This document shows, piece by piece, positions 8,887 to 17,642 of a stretch of 64,000 bases of DNA. The first letter of the stretch is position 1. Each line of letters starts with the position of its first letter. The DNA lies in contig NZ_FTNO01000001.1 of assembly GCF_900156425.1 (NCBI RefSeq), forward strand, positions 558,001 through 622,000, in the 5' to 3' direction. A program made the translations under genes and the position numbers. The stretch is from Haladaptatus litoreus. GTDB taxonomy: Archaea > Halobacteriota > Halobacteria > Halobacteriales > Haladaptataceae. The notes under the pieces are model-generated. The model did no database searches, was not told the DNA's origin, and saw only the letters and a program-made list of their open reading frames with translations.

Positions 8887-10703
8887 CGGCACCGGAGACT
8901 GCCCGACTGGACTCGGGCATCGAATCGGCGGACGCCGCGGCGTCCGCCGAATCTGCGACGATTCACGCCTTCCTCAACTGCTATCTGCGGGAAACCGGCG
9001 CGTACGACGTGGTTTCCGACGACTCCGCGGCGGCCGACGAGACGATTCAATTCGAACTTCCGATTCTGGGAATCGGCGTGCGAGCGCCGCTGTCGTACCG
9101 CTCGCCGACAGGGAGACATCTGTTCGACCTGCCGATTCAGTTTCGAGCGAGTGAGGGCTGGCGTGACCTCGACTACGCGACCCTGTCGAGTCTCGTCATC
9201 AAAGAGTTGTCCCTCGCAAGAGGCGGCGACCACGTCGGCGACGAACTGCTCTCCCGCGTGCTGTCGAGCAAGGCCCGAATCGAGCGGTTTGTTCGCGCTC
9301 GCGCGGACGACTGCGACCGACTGTACGGAACCGACTTCGAATTTAGAGACGCCGAGCAGTCGTTGATTTTCGGCCACCTGCTCCATCCGACGCCGAAAAG
9401 CCGTGAGGGTATCGCGGAACGAAACGCCCCCACCTATGCCCCGGAACTGCGGGGAGAATTTTCGCTCCACTACTTCCGGGCCGACCCCGAAATCGTGGCG
9501 CAGGATTCAGCAGGCGACGAACCCGCCGACGAGTGGGTGAAAGCCGAACTGCGGAACGATTCCGAGGTTTCGGAATCGTTCCGCGAGGAACACGTCGAAA
9601 GCGACGACGTGCTGATTCCGGTGCATCCGTGGCAGGCGAACCACCTGCTTTCCCAATCGCACGTCGAATCCCTGCTGGCGGATGGCAGGCTTCAGTATCT
9701 CGGCGCGCACAGCAAGCCGTACTACCCCACGTCGTCGGTTCGAACGCTCTATAGCCCGAAATCGTCGTTTATGGTGAAAGGCTCGCTCGCGGTAAACATC
9801 ACTAACTCCGAGCGGACGAACAAACGGCCCGAACTGGAACGCGGTGTGGCCATCACCGAACTGATGGACACCGAACTCGGGTCGGAACTCGAAACCCGGT
9901 TCCCGAACTTCGGCGTGGTTCGCGACCCAGCGTATCTCACCGTCGATGTCGGAACGGAGTCGGCACCGGAATCCGGATTCGAGGTCGTCCTGCGCGAAAA
10001 CCCATTCCGGGGCGAGGACGCGAACGGTGCCTCGCCGGTCGTCGGGCTGTGCCAAGACCACATGTTCGACGGCGATTCGCGCCTCGGGAACGTGGTCTCG
10101 GAAATCGCCAACAGGGAAGGAAGAACCACTGCTGACGTGAGCGAAGACTGGTTCCGGCAGTATCTCGCCATCTCGCTCAGGCCGGTGGTGTGGCTCTACC
10201 TGAACTACGGAATCGGGCTGGAAGCGCACCAGCAAAACAGCGTTTTGACGCTCCGAGACGGCTATCCCGGTCGATTCCACTACCGGGACAATCAGGGCTA
10301 CTACTTCACGGAATCCGGAAATCAGAAAGTCGATGCTCTGCTCCCAGGTGTTGCAGAACGCGCCGATACGCTGGTTTCCGACGAGTTGGCGGACGAACGA
10401 ATCCGATATTACGTCGTCCTGAACAACGTGCTCGGCGTAATCAACGCCTTCGGCACGGCGGGACTCGTGGACGAGTCCCGCCTGCTGTCGATTCTGCGGG
10501 AGGAACTCGAATCGCTGACCGAACACGACCACGAGGCGTCTTCTCTGCTTTCGAGTCTGCTCACGCAAAGAGAGTTGGCCTGCAAGGCAAACCTACTGAC
10601 GCGCTTCCGCGGCATGGACGAACTGACCGGAACGCTCGAAAACCAGTCCGTCTACACCGAGGTTCCGAACCCAATCGTTACTGAACTGGAGGAAAGCAAA
10701 TGA
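8883..10703 (+). CDS. iucA: IucA/IucC-type NIS siderophore synthetase (first)
   Basis: A 606-residue NRPS-independent siderophore synthetase that uses ATP to join a hydroxamate amine to citrate or a citrate monoamide. Family motifs include HPWQANHLL (near 240), the nucleotide/citrate-site stretch KSSFMVKGSLAVNITNSER and EAHQQNSVL, followed by the C-terminal FhuF-like region. It overlaps ddc and the acetyltransferase gene by ATGA. Position in the operon equals rhbC. Three perfect hairpins lie within the gene (8925, 9551, 10457). Which of the two synthetases acts first cannot be read from sequence. Confidence 0.9.
   Translation: MTAPETARLDSGIESADAAASAESATIHAFLNCYLRETGAYDVVSDDSAAADETIQFELPILGIGVRAPLSYRSPTGRHLFDLPIQFRASEGWRDLDYATLSSLVIKELSLARGGDHVGDELLSRVLSSKARIERFVRARADDCDRLYGTDFEFRDAEQSLIFGHLLHPTPKSREGIAERNAPTYAPELRGEFSLHYFRADPEIVAQDSAGDEPADEWVKAELRNDSEVSESFREEHVESDDVLIPVHPWQANHLLSQSHVESLLADGRLQYLGAHSKPYYPTSSVRTLYSPKSSFMVKGSLAVNITNSERTNKRPELERGVAITELMDTELGSELETRFPNFGVVRDPAYLTVDVGTESAPESGFEVVLRENPFRGEDANGASPVVGLCQDHMFDGDSRLGNVVSEIANREGRTTADVSEDWFRQYLAISLRPVVWLYLNYGIGLEAHQQNSVLTLRDGYPGRFHYRDNQGYYFTESGNQKVDALLPGVAERADTLVSDELADERIRYYVVLNNVLGVINAFGTAGLVDESRLLSILREELESLTEHDHEASSLLSSLLTQRELACKANLLTRFRGMDELTGTLENQSVYTEVPNPIVTELEESK
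8925..8950. repeat. Perfect hairpin in iucA (12-bp stem, 2-nt loop)
   Basis: Arms TCGGCGGACGCC and GGCGTCCGCCGA around GC, about 40 nt inside the coding sequence. Confidence 0.9.
9551..9584. repeat. Perfect hairpin in iucA (15-bp stem, 4-nt loop)
   Basis: Arms GCGGAACGATTCCGA and TCGGAATCGTTCCGC around GGTT, mid-gene. Confidence 0.9.
10457..10482. repeat. Perfect hairpin in iucA (12-bp stem, 2-nt loop)
   Basis: Arms GGCGGGACTCGT and ACGAGTCCCGCC around GG, in the 3' third of the gene. Confidence 0.9.
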
Positions 10704-11290
10704 CCGGCCCCACCGGAATCGTGGCGTCGGATTACGACTTCCAGACGCACGATTCGGCCATCGAGAAGACGATTTCGTTCCGCAAAGTGGCGATGGAGTG
10801 TGACCTCGGTCGCCTCCATCGCTGGCTAAACGAACCTCACGTCTTGCCCTACTGGCAGTGGAACGACCCGCTTCCCGAGTTCCGAAAAAAGCTCGCGGAA
10901 AAGCTGGACGATGACCACATGACGCCTTACATCGGTCATATCGACCACGTTCCGATGAGTTACTGGGAATCCTATTGGGCAGTGGACGACGACCTCGCGG
11001 AGCACTACGACGCGAATCCGGCGGACCAAGGGATTCACCTGCTCATCGGCGTGTCCGAGTTTTTAGGCCACGGCTACGCAGAGCCACTACTTCGGGCGAT
11101 GACCGCCTTCCAGTTCCGCCACGACGAAACCGACCGAGTCGTGACCGAACCCGACGTTCGAAACGAGAAAGTCATCCACGTCTTCGAGAAGTGTGGGTTC
11201 GAACCACAGCGCGAAATCGAACTGGACGAAAAAGACGCTCTCTTGATGATTTGTGAACGCGAGCGATTCGAACAGGAGGTGCTGGGTTGA
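10700..11290 (+). CDS. iucB: GNAT N-acyltransferase for siderophore hydroxamate (IucB/RhbD-like)
   Basis: A 196-residue GNAT-family acetyltransferase. It should acetylate N-hydroxy-diaminopropane to give the hydroxamate. Family marks are LHRWLNEPHVLPYWQW near residues 35-50, the acetyl-CoA loop region around LIGVSEFLGHGYAEPLLRAM, and the C-terminal RNEKVIHVFEKCGF. It overlaps iucA by ATGA and the monooxygenase gene by TGATG. The substrate is inferred from the operon. Confidence 0.88.
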   Translation: MTGPTGIVASDYDFQTHDSAIEKTISFRKVAMECDLGRLHRWLNEPHVLPYWQWNDPLPEFRKKLAEKLDDDHMTPYIGHIDHVPMSYWESYWAVDDDLAEHYDANPADQGIHLLIGVSEFLGHGYAEPLLRAMTAFQFRHDETDRVVTEPDVRNEKVIHVFEKCGFEPQREIELDEKDALLMICERERFEQEVLG

Positions 11291-12708
11291 TGACGGCGAC
11301 CAATGAGATGGCGACGAACGAGGAGGGCGACGAGGGCGTGTACGACGTGCTCGGAATCGGGCTCGGTCCGTTCAACCTCAGCCTCTCCGCTCTGCTTTCT
11401 CCTACCGATTTGGAGTCGGTGTTCTTAGAACAGAAACCCGAGTTCGAGTGGCACGGCGGCATGCTCATCGAGGACGCGACCCTCGAAGTGCCGTTCATGG
11501 CCGACCTCGTCACACTCGCCGACCCGACCAGCGAGTACAGCTATCTGAACTACCTGCGTCAGCACGACCGTCTCTACGAGTTTTACTTCTACGAGACGTT
11601 TCAGGTACCGCGCCGGGAGTACGACGAGTACTGTCGCTGGACTGCCGAGGAGTTGGACAACACTCGATTCAATCGACGCGTGACGAACGTGACCTACGAC
11701 GAATCGGCAGCGGAGTTCCACGTCACTGCTCGGAATCCCGAAAACGGAAACGCGGGCGAGACGGGCGAAGTGGGCGAGCCAATCGAATACCGCGCGAAGG
11801 ACATCGTCGTCGGCGTCGGAAGCGTTCCGTTCGTTCCGGAATCGCTTCGCGGCCACTCCGACGAGGACGTGTTCCACTCGGCGTCCTATCTGAATCGGCG
11901 GGAACGCTGTTTGGACGCCGATTCGATTACGGTCGTCGGGTCGGGCCAGAGTGCCGCGGAAATCTTTCTCGACCTGCTTCGCCATCAGCAGGAGGCCGAC
12001 TTCCGCCTCGACTGGTTCACGCGCTCCGAGGGCTTCTTCCCGATGGAATATTCGAAACTGGGGCTTCAGCACTTCACGCCGGAGTACACCCAGTACTTCC
12101 ACGACCTGCCACAGAAGACGAAAGACGACCTCCTGCCGGAACAGGGCTTGTTGTACAAAGGCATCGACGAGAACACCAGCGAGGAGATTTACGACCTGCT
12201 CTACGAGCGGTCTGTCGGCGGCGACGACCCGAACGTCGGCATGCTTGCCACGACGGAAGTGCAGGACATCGAGCAGTCAGGCGATAGCTATCGCCTGACC
12301 TGCGAGCAGTGGCAGGCGGGCGAACGCTTCGCCCACGACAGCGAGGTTGTGATTCTGGGGACGGGTTACCACCGACCGACGCCCTCGTTCCTCGCCGGAG
12401 TCGAGGAGCGAATCGACCGAGACGCGAAGGGTCGCCTTCGCGTCGAATCCGACTTCGAAGTCGGATTCGACGCGCCGAGCAGGATGTTCGTCCAGAACGC
12501 GGGGATGCACGCCCACGGCGTCGGCACCCCTGACCTCGGACTCGGCTGTTATCGAAACGCACAGATCATCGAATCGCTCGCCGGGGAGGAAGTGTACCCC
12601 GTCGATGAAGACACCGTCTTCCAGGATTTCTCGGTCGAGCGATTCGTCTCGAAATCACCGAACAGCGAGCGATTGCACAGCAAACAGACACCACTACAGG
12701 AGGATTAA
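11290..12708 (+). CDS. iucD: Siderophore amine N-monooxygenase (IucD/RhbE-like)
   Basis: A 472-residue flavin-dependent N-hydroxylating monooxygenase that should hydroxylate 1,3-diaminopropane. The FAD motif GIGLGPFNLSLSAL is near residue 22, the NADPH motif VVGSGQSAAEIFLDLL near 217, and the C-terminal ILGTGYHRPTPSF corresponds to the ATGY motif. ATG at 11290 shares its A with the TGA stop of the preceding gene; a TTG just before it is also possible. The 3' third carries three palindromes within 200 nt, including a 36-bp uninterrupted one. Confidence 0.9.
   Translation: MTATNEMATNEEGDEGVYDVLGIGLGPFNLSLSALLSPTDLESVFLEQKPEFEWHGGMLIEDATLEVPFMADLVTLADPTSEYSYLNYLRQHDRLYEFYFYETFQVPRREYDEYCRWTAEELDNTRFNRRVTNVTYDESAAEFHVTARNPENGNAGETGEVGEPIEYRAKDIVVGVGSVPFVPESLRGHSDEDVFHSASYLNRRERCLDADSITVVGSGQSAAEIFLDLLRHQQEADFRLDWFTRSEGFFPMEYSKLGLQHFTPEYTQYFHDLPQKTKDDLLPEQGLLYKGIDENTSEEIYDLLYERSVGGDDPNVGMLATTEVQDIEQSGDSYRLTCEQWQAGERFAHDSEVVILGTGYHRPTPSFLAGVEERIDRDAKGRLRVESDFEVGFDAPSRMFVQNAGMHAHGVGTPDLGLGCYRNAQIIESLAGEEVYPVDEDTVFQDFSVERFVSKSPNSERLHSKQTPLQED
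12276..12299. repeat. 24-bp perfect palindrome in iucD
   Basis: GTCAGGCGATAG followed immediately by its reverse complement CTATCGCCTGAC, no spacer. Confidence 0.92.
12421..12444. repeat. Perfect hairpin in iucD (10-bp stem, 4-nt loop)
   Basis: Arms GACGCGAAGG and CCTTCGCGTC around GTCG. Its right arm overlaps the left edge of the 36-bp palindrome that follows. Confidence 0.9.
12439..12474. repeat. 36-bp perfect palindrome in iucD
   Basis: The left arm (12439-12456) begins CGCGTCGAATCC. The right arm (12457-12474) is its exact reverse complement, with the centre TTCGAA. It has no spacer and no mismatch and lies in frame in the monooxygenase gene. Confidence 0.93.
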
Positions 12709-12710
12709 CG

Positions 12711-14540
12711 ATGCAGGAACTCACGACGAAAACGGACGGACGAATCGAACACGAACAGCTACAGGACGCCCTCTCGGCGGAGGTTTGGGAGTCAGTCGGT
12801 CGGAACTTGCTGGCGAAGATGCTGGCGGAGTTCAGCTACGAGGAACTGATTTCGCCCGAAGAAACCGCGGACGGAAACTACCATCTCGGCCTGACCGAGG
12901 GTGTCGAATACCGATTCGAAGCAACAGAGCGAAAGTTCGATTGGATGCACGTCGAACCCCAGTCGCTCGAACGCAGAGGTGCTGGCGACTGGGAATCCGC
13001 GACCGACCCGGTACAGTTCTTGCTCGACGCGCAGGACACCATCGGCGTCTCCGACACGACGACGGGGCACCTGATTCGAGAGTATCGAAACACGATGCTC
13101 GCGGACGCGCACATCGAAACCGAAGAAGGCGAGGGAATTGACCCCACCGACCTCGACTACGCCGAACTGGAAGGCGAGATGAGGGGCCATCCGTGGATTA
13201 CCTACAATAAGGGTCGGCTCGGATTCGGCTACGACGACTATCTCGATTACGCGCCCGAGCAAAAACAGCCGGTGACGCTCTCGTGGGTCGCAGTTTCGCG
13301 CGACCGGGCGACGTTCGAGGCGGTGTCCGGACTCGACCACGAGTCGTTGGTCGATGGCGAACTCGGAGAATTTCGGAAGAAATTCGATACCAAACTCGAA
13401 TCGAAGGGCTACGACCCGGAAGCGTACTACTACCTCCCGATTCACGAGTGGCAGTGGGAGAACAGCATCGTCCAACTGTTCGCCGACGAAATCGCCGCGG
13501 GGAACATCGTCCCCCTCGGCGACGGCCCGGACGAATACCTGCCACAGCAGTCGATTCGAACGTTCGTCAACGTAGACGAGGAGGAGCGCCATCACGTCAA
13601 ACTCCCGCTCCAAATCCTCAACACGCTCGTCTACCGCGGTCTGCCCGGTGAGCGAACCGAGGCCGCACCGATGGTCACGGAGTACATCAAGGGAATCTAC
13701 GAAGACGACGAATTCCTGCGCGAGGAGTGCGACCTGATTCTCCCTGGGGAAATCGCGGGCCTGAACTACGATCATCCGGATTTCTCGCAACTAGAAGGCT
13801 CTGCATACCAATACGACGAACTGCTCGGCTGTGTCTGGCGCGAGAGCATCTACACCTTCCTCGAAGACGACGAACAGGCCATCACCCTCTCGGCACTGAT
13901 GCACGAAGAAGACGGGAAACCCCTCCTCGAATCACTCGTGGAAGAGTCGGGGCTGACGATGGAAGAGTGGCTGGACGAGCTGTTTTCGACCGTCATGCCG
14001 CCGCTTCTCCACTACCTCTATCGCTACGGGACGGTGTTCTCCCCGCACGGCCAGAACACCATCGTCGTGCTGAAAGATGGCCGACCGCACCGTCTCGCGG
14101 TGAAGGATTTCGTCGACGACGTGAACGTCAGCGACCAACCGCTTCCGGAACTCGAATCCCTGCCGGACGACCTTTCGGCGGTGCTTCGCTCCGAACCGCC
14201 GGAGGGCCTCTGTCAGTTCATCTTCTCCGGCCTGTTCGTCTGCGTCTTCCGGTACGTGTCGGATTCGCTGGCGACCCATGCGGACTACTCGGAAGAGAAA
14301 TTCTGGTCGCAGGTTCGAAACGCGATTCTCGACTACCAGTCCGAATTTCCCGAACTGGAAGACAGATTCGAACTGTTCGACCTGCTCCGCCCCGAGTTCA
14401 CGAAACTCTGTCTGAACCGAAATCGACTGTTGGACTACGGCTACGAGGATGCGGACGGGCGACCACACGCTTCCGAACACGGCACGGTTCCGAATCCGCT
14501 GTACGAAGTTGCAGAGGGGTCACGACCTGCCGAGAAATAG
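12711..14540 (+). CDS. iucC: IucA/IucC-type NIS siderophore synthetase (second)
   Basis: A 609-residue second siderophore synthetase, expected to complete the bis-hydroxamate citrate product. Family motifs are HEWQWENSIVQLF, PQQSIRTFVNVDEEERHHVK, KLPLQILNTLVYRGLPGE and SPHGQNTIVVLKDG. A clear Shine-Dalgarno (GGAGG, around 12700) precedes the ATG. It is last of the operon and equivalent to rhbF. No siderophore receptor or ABC uptake gene follows in this window, so uptake must be encoded elsewhere. Confidence 0.9.
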   Translation: MQELTTKTDGRIEHEQLQDALSAEVWESVGRNLLAKMLAEFSYEELISPEETADGNYHLGLTEGVEYRFEATERKFDWMHVEPQSLERRGAGDWESATDPVQFLLDAQDTIGVSDTTTGHLIREYRNTMLADAHIETEEGEGIDPTDLDYAELEGEMRGHPWITYNKGRLGFGYDDYLDYAPEQKQPVTLSWVAVSRDRATFEAVSGLDHESLVDGELGEFRKKFDTKLESKGYDPEAYYYLPIHEWQWENSIVQLFADEIAAGNIVPLGDGPDEYLPQQSIRTFVNVDEEERHHVKLPLQILNTLVYRGLPGERTEAAPMVTEYIKGIYEDDEFLREECDLILPGEIAGLNYDHPDFSQLEGSAYQYDELLGCVWRESIYTFLEDDEQAITLSALMHEEDGKPLLESLVEESGLTMEEWLDELFSTVMPPLLHYLYRYGTVFSPHGQNTIVVLKDGRPHRLAVKDFVDDVNVSDQPLPELESLPDDLSAVLRSEPPEGLCQFIFSGLFVCVFRYVSDSLATHADYSEEKFWSQVRNAILDYQSEFPELEDRFELFDLLRPEFTKLCLNRNRLLDYGYEDADGRPHASEHGTVPNPLYEVAEGSRPAEK

Positions 14541-14737
14541 CGAACTGAGTCGCCTGCTCTAGATATAGATTATTTTACCTATTCTGAACGTGGTTGTGGA
14601 TTATTGGGTCTAAATGCCCTCATACATCGCTTTAGCTAGTGGACAGAAGTAAAATAAATCTGGTAGAATACAGGAAGAGTTAACCGACTGCTTCGGACAT
14701 GCTCATGAGTGTCCGGGTTTCCGGGCCACGAGAAATA

Positions 14738-15361
14738 ATGAAAGACACACTCGAAACGCGCCTCAACAACAGAGGCCAAGTCGGTATTGGGACACTCATC
14801 GTGTTCATCGCGATGGTGTTGGTCGCCGCGATTGCGGCGGGGGTTCTCATCAACACGGCTGGATTCCTCCAGTCGAAGTCCGAACAGACAGGTGAAGAGA
14901 GCAGTGCGCAGGTTTCGAACCGCGTGCAGGTCGTCAGCACCTACGGTAACGTCACGGACGACAAACACGTCGATTTCGTCAATTTCACGGTTATGCGTGG
15001 GTCGGGGTCTGACGACATCAATCTCTCCACGGCCACCGTCCAATGGATAGGGCCGGACAGCGCGACGACGCTCGTCGGAAACAACTCCTCGATTGATGGC
15101 GACGAAGTCATCGTCGCACCGGAGGACGACGAGTTCGCCATCAGTCCCATCAAGGACACCGACCGCTCCCGTCCGGTTCTCAATTCGCAGGACGACCGTC
15201 TCAGATTGACCGTTCCAGCCTACCACCTCAGCGACGATGGATTGGGTCTGGGAGAGGGCGAAACGGCAGAAGTGACGATTACGACGCAGTACGGTTCGAC
15301 CACTGTATATCAAGTCTCCGTGCCACAGTCGCTCTCACAGCAGAAGGCAGTCACGGTCTGA
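14738..15361 (+). CDS. Archaellin (archaeal flagellin)
   Basis: A 207-residue archaellin with a class III signal peptide: basic start [12 protein letters not shown], cleavage expected after RG, then the hydrophobic stretch [20 protein letters not shown] that forms the filament core. The rest is acidic beta-rich filament domain. In-frame ATGs at 14699 and 14705 exist, but 14738 gives the normal short leader. No archaellum assembly genes (flaHIJ, arlCDE) are adjacent, so this is an orphan copy. It ends 50 nt before the convergent formyltransferase gene. Confidence 0.85.
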   Translation: MKDTLETRLNNRGQVGIGTLIVFIAMVLVAAIAAGVLINTAGFLQSKSEQTGEESSAQVSNRVQVVSTYGNVTDDKHVDFVNFTVMRGSGSDDINLSTATVQWIGPDSATTLVGNNSSIDGDEVIVAPEDDEFAISPIKDTDRSRPVLNSQDDRLRLTVPAYHLSDDGLGLGEGETAEVTITTQYGSTTVYQVSVPQSLSQQKAVTV

Positions 15362-15408
15362 CGACTGACACAACAACCGCTTTCATCTTTTGCGGTCGTT
15401 TCCAATCC

Positions 15409-16395
15409 TTACGTAACGTCGCGTTCGCGCTGAGTCTGGCTGCACTCCCTCGTTCCGGTCTGTCTATCCGTGCGGAGATTCCCGACAGCGGTTTTCCCGA
15501 CGTATCGAACGACATCCACGCCCGTCGGCATAGTGTACAGCGTACCTAGCGAATCCGGTGTAGTCGGTTCGAACGTCGGGTCCCGCAATCGGCGGATACC
15601 AACCGTAAGCAGTTGTTCGCAAACGGCGATTTGCCGACGCTCTATCTCGCGCCACGTTCGAGCGTCGGCAATATCGACCGTCCGTTCGGCGATGATTTCC
15701 CCGCCGTCTAACGTCTCGCTGATTCGCTGGAGCGTGACGCCCGCCGTCGGTTCGTCGTTCAAAAATTCCCACAACCCGCCCGGTTGGCCGCGGTAGGACT
15801 CCAAATCTCCGCGATGAAAGCTCAACACGCCGTGCGTCGGCATCTCCAAAAATTCACCTTTGAGCACGCCGAAACCGAATCGGACGACAACATCCGTGTT
15901 CTCGCCGACTTCTTCGGCCACATCGTCGGGGAGGAGATTGCCGAATCCGGACGCCGGAAGCGGTTGGCAGTACAGCCGTTTTGCGCCCGAAAATCCCGCG
16001 ATAGAATCGATTGCTTTCGGCTCCCGGTAGTCGGGCGTTTCGGCGAACTGCCGAGCAACACCAGTCAGCGACCACAGGAGATGTTTCTGCAGTCGCTCGA
16101 CACTATAAGAAATATACTCCAGAACGCCGCCGGGAAACGACCCTGCAAGGTAATCACTGAGGTTGTCGGGACCTGCGTCGTCGTTGATAACGAGATGCGT
16201 AATTTCGACGTTCGTCTCCGCGACCATGCGCTCGATGGCGCGTTTCATCCATGCCGGAACCGTCTCGCCGGGAAGGAGAACCCCGACTCGAAGCGGTTGT
16301 TCCGCCGTCGGCGACTCCGGAGTCGAATGCGCTCGACTCGTCTTCGATTCCGCTTCCTGCTCACTGTCGGACGAGTCGTCGGTCGTCGGAGACAT
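15409..16395 (-). CDS. Formyltransferase-fold protein (methionyl-tRNA/sugar formyltransferase-like)
   Basis: A 328-residue protein. Residues 1-35 are a disordered acidic/serine-rich tail; the rest is a formyltransferase domain. The motif region SFHRGDLESYRGQPGG (from residue 192) corresponds to the usual N-x-H-x-S-LLP-x-x-RG, and ETLDGGEII carries the conserved aspartate (D230). The normally catalytic asparagine position reads serine (S192), so activity or chemistry may differ. No tRNA-binding C-terminal domain of Fmt type is evident. ATG 16395 is chosen over 16437. The substrate is unknown. Confidence 0.7.
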   Translation of the reverse strand: MSPTTDDSSDSEQEAESKTSRAHSTPESPTAEQPLRVGVLLPGETVPAWMKRAIERMVAETNVEITHLVINDDAGPDNLSDYLAGSFPGGVLEYISYSVERLQKHLLWSLTGVARQFAETPDYREPKAIDSIAGFSGAKRLYCQPLPASGFGNLLPDDVAEEVGENTDVVVRFGFGVLKGEFLEMPTHGVLSFHRGDLESYRGQPGGLWEFLNDEPTAGVTLQRISETLDGGEIIAERTVDIADARTWREIERRQIAVCEQLLTVGIRRLRDPTFEPTTPDSLGTLYTMPTGVDVVRYVGKTAVGNLRTDRQTGTRECSQTQRERDVT

Positions 16396-16625
16396 GATAG
16401 TCCAGCGTTTTTGACGGACTATATTCGTTATACGCACCCTGTCCCCCGTGAAGTTCGCGCTTTCTCACTGAGTTTCTATCGTTTGGTTTGTACTAACCAC
16501 AGCGCGTTTAGATATGATTTCCATTCCGAACGAATTGGTGTGGGTTGTTTTCAAAATTCGACAATTCTCGGGGACCCTGATATTTCGGGTTTGAATTCTT
16601 CTGACGAACGAAAAACGCGAGCGTT

Positions 16626-17516
16626 TTAGGCCGTTTCGACGGTTTTCGTCACGACGAGAACCGGCACGTCCACGACGCTGAGAACCGTATCCGTGACGCT
16701 TCCGAGCAACTGTCCTCGCAGGTTCGCCTCGCCCCGCGATGCCATCACGACGAGGTCGATGTCCTCGTCGTTGACGTACTCTCGAACACCCGCTGTCGGC
16801 GCGTCTCGAACGATTGCGGTTTCGAGGTTGATTTCGGAATCGATTCCGCGAGCGCGCTCCGCGACTCGTTCGACCGTCTCGGTTCCCCGTTCCTCCAATC
16901 GCTCGATGAACTCTTTCGAGACGCCACCCGCACTGAACAGTCCACCCTCCATCTGCACGTCCACGACGTTGAGGACGTGGAGCGTCGCATCGTACTGCTG
17001 TGCAACGCTCACGGCGTATGGCGTCGCGTTTTCGGCGTTCTCGCTTCCGTCCGTCGGCAGGAGTATTCGGTTGTACGCTTCCCCCGTTTCGTCCGAAATT
17101 TCGCCGTCCGAAACTGCATAGACGGGAACCGTGACGGTGCGGAGCACCCGGTCGGTCACGCTTCCGAGTAGTTGTCCGCTCAGTCCCGACCGTCCGCGGC
17201 GACCCATGACGATGAGATTTGCGTCAATTTCGGTCGCGTGCTCCGCGATTGCTTCGTGCGGTTTTCCCTCTAAACGGGTGGTGTCTACCGAGATGCCGAC
17301 GTCGTCGGCCATCGCTTCGATTTCGTCGAGATAATCAGTGGCTTGCTCCTCTCGCTCGGCCTGTGCCTCCGCGTCGACTCGGCGAAATCTGCTCCGTTCG
17401 ACGACGTAAACCACGGTTACCGTCGAACCGCAGGTGTTTCCGAGTTCCAGACCGTACTTCGCGGCGCGCTTCGCACAGTCGCTCCCGTCGATGGGGATGA
17501 GGATTCGGTCGAACAT
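16626..17516 (-). CDS. Tandem universal stress protein (UspA x2)
   Basis: A 296-residue protein with two Usp domains, each beginning RILIPIDGS / RILLPTDGS and ending in the ATP-binding motif (GRRGRSGLSGQLLGSV near 105-120; ASRGEANLRGQLLGSV near 260-275). Both motifs look intact, so ATP binding is likely in both halves. It is cytoplasmic and stands alone; the sodium/calcium-exchanger gene is divergent, 126 nt away. The specific stress role is unknown. Confidence 0.9.
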   Translation of the reverse strand: MFDRILIPIDGSDCAKRAAKYGLELGNTCGSTVTVVYVVERSRFRRVDAEAQAEREEQATDYLDEIEAMADDVGISVDTTRLEGKPHEAIAEHATEIDANLIVMGRRGRSGLSGQLLGSVTDRVLRTVTVPVYAVSDGEISDETGEAYNRILLPTDGSENAENATPYAVSVAQQYDATLHVLNVVDVQMEGGLFSAGGVSKEFIERLEERGTETVERVAERARGIDSEINLETAIVRDAPTAGVREYVNDEDIDLVVMASRGEANLRGQLLGSVTDTVLSVVDVPVLVVTKTVETA

Positions 17517-17642
17517 GGTTCCATCTCGTGTACGACGGAGACGTGCATAAATCGTCGTTCGGGAGTCGCCGATTCTCCCCGGACTGCTATCTGCTTAGCC
17601 GACGGAACCGTTACCTTGCACGCCGTGGTTCAGTAAGAACCC

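Noticed and set aside
16396..16625. A 230-nt gap checked for a small gene or RNA
   Set aside because: No start/stop pair with plausible coding and no strong structure was seen.
15784..16629. A 281-codon plus-strand frame opposite the formyltransferase gene
   Set aside because: Antisense shadow; the minus-strand product has the formyltransferase motifs.
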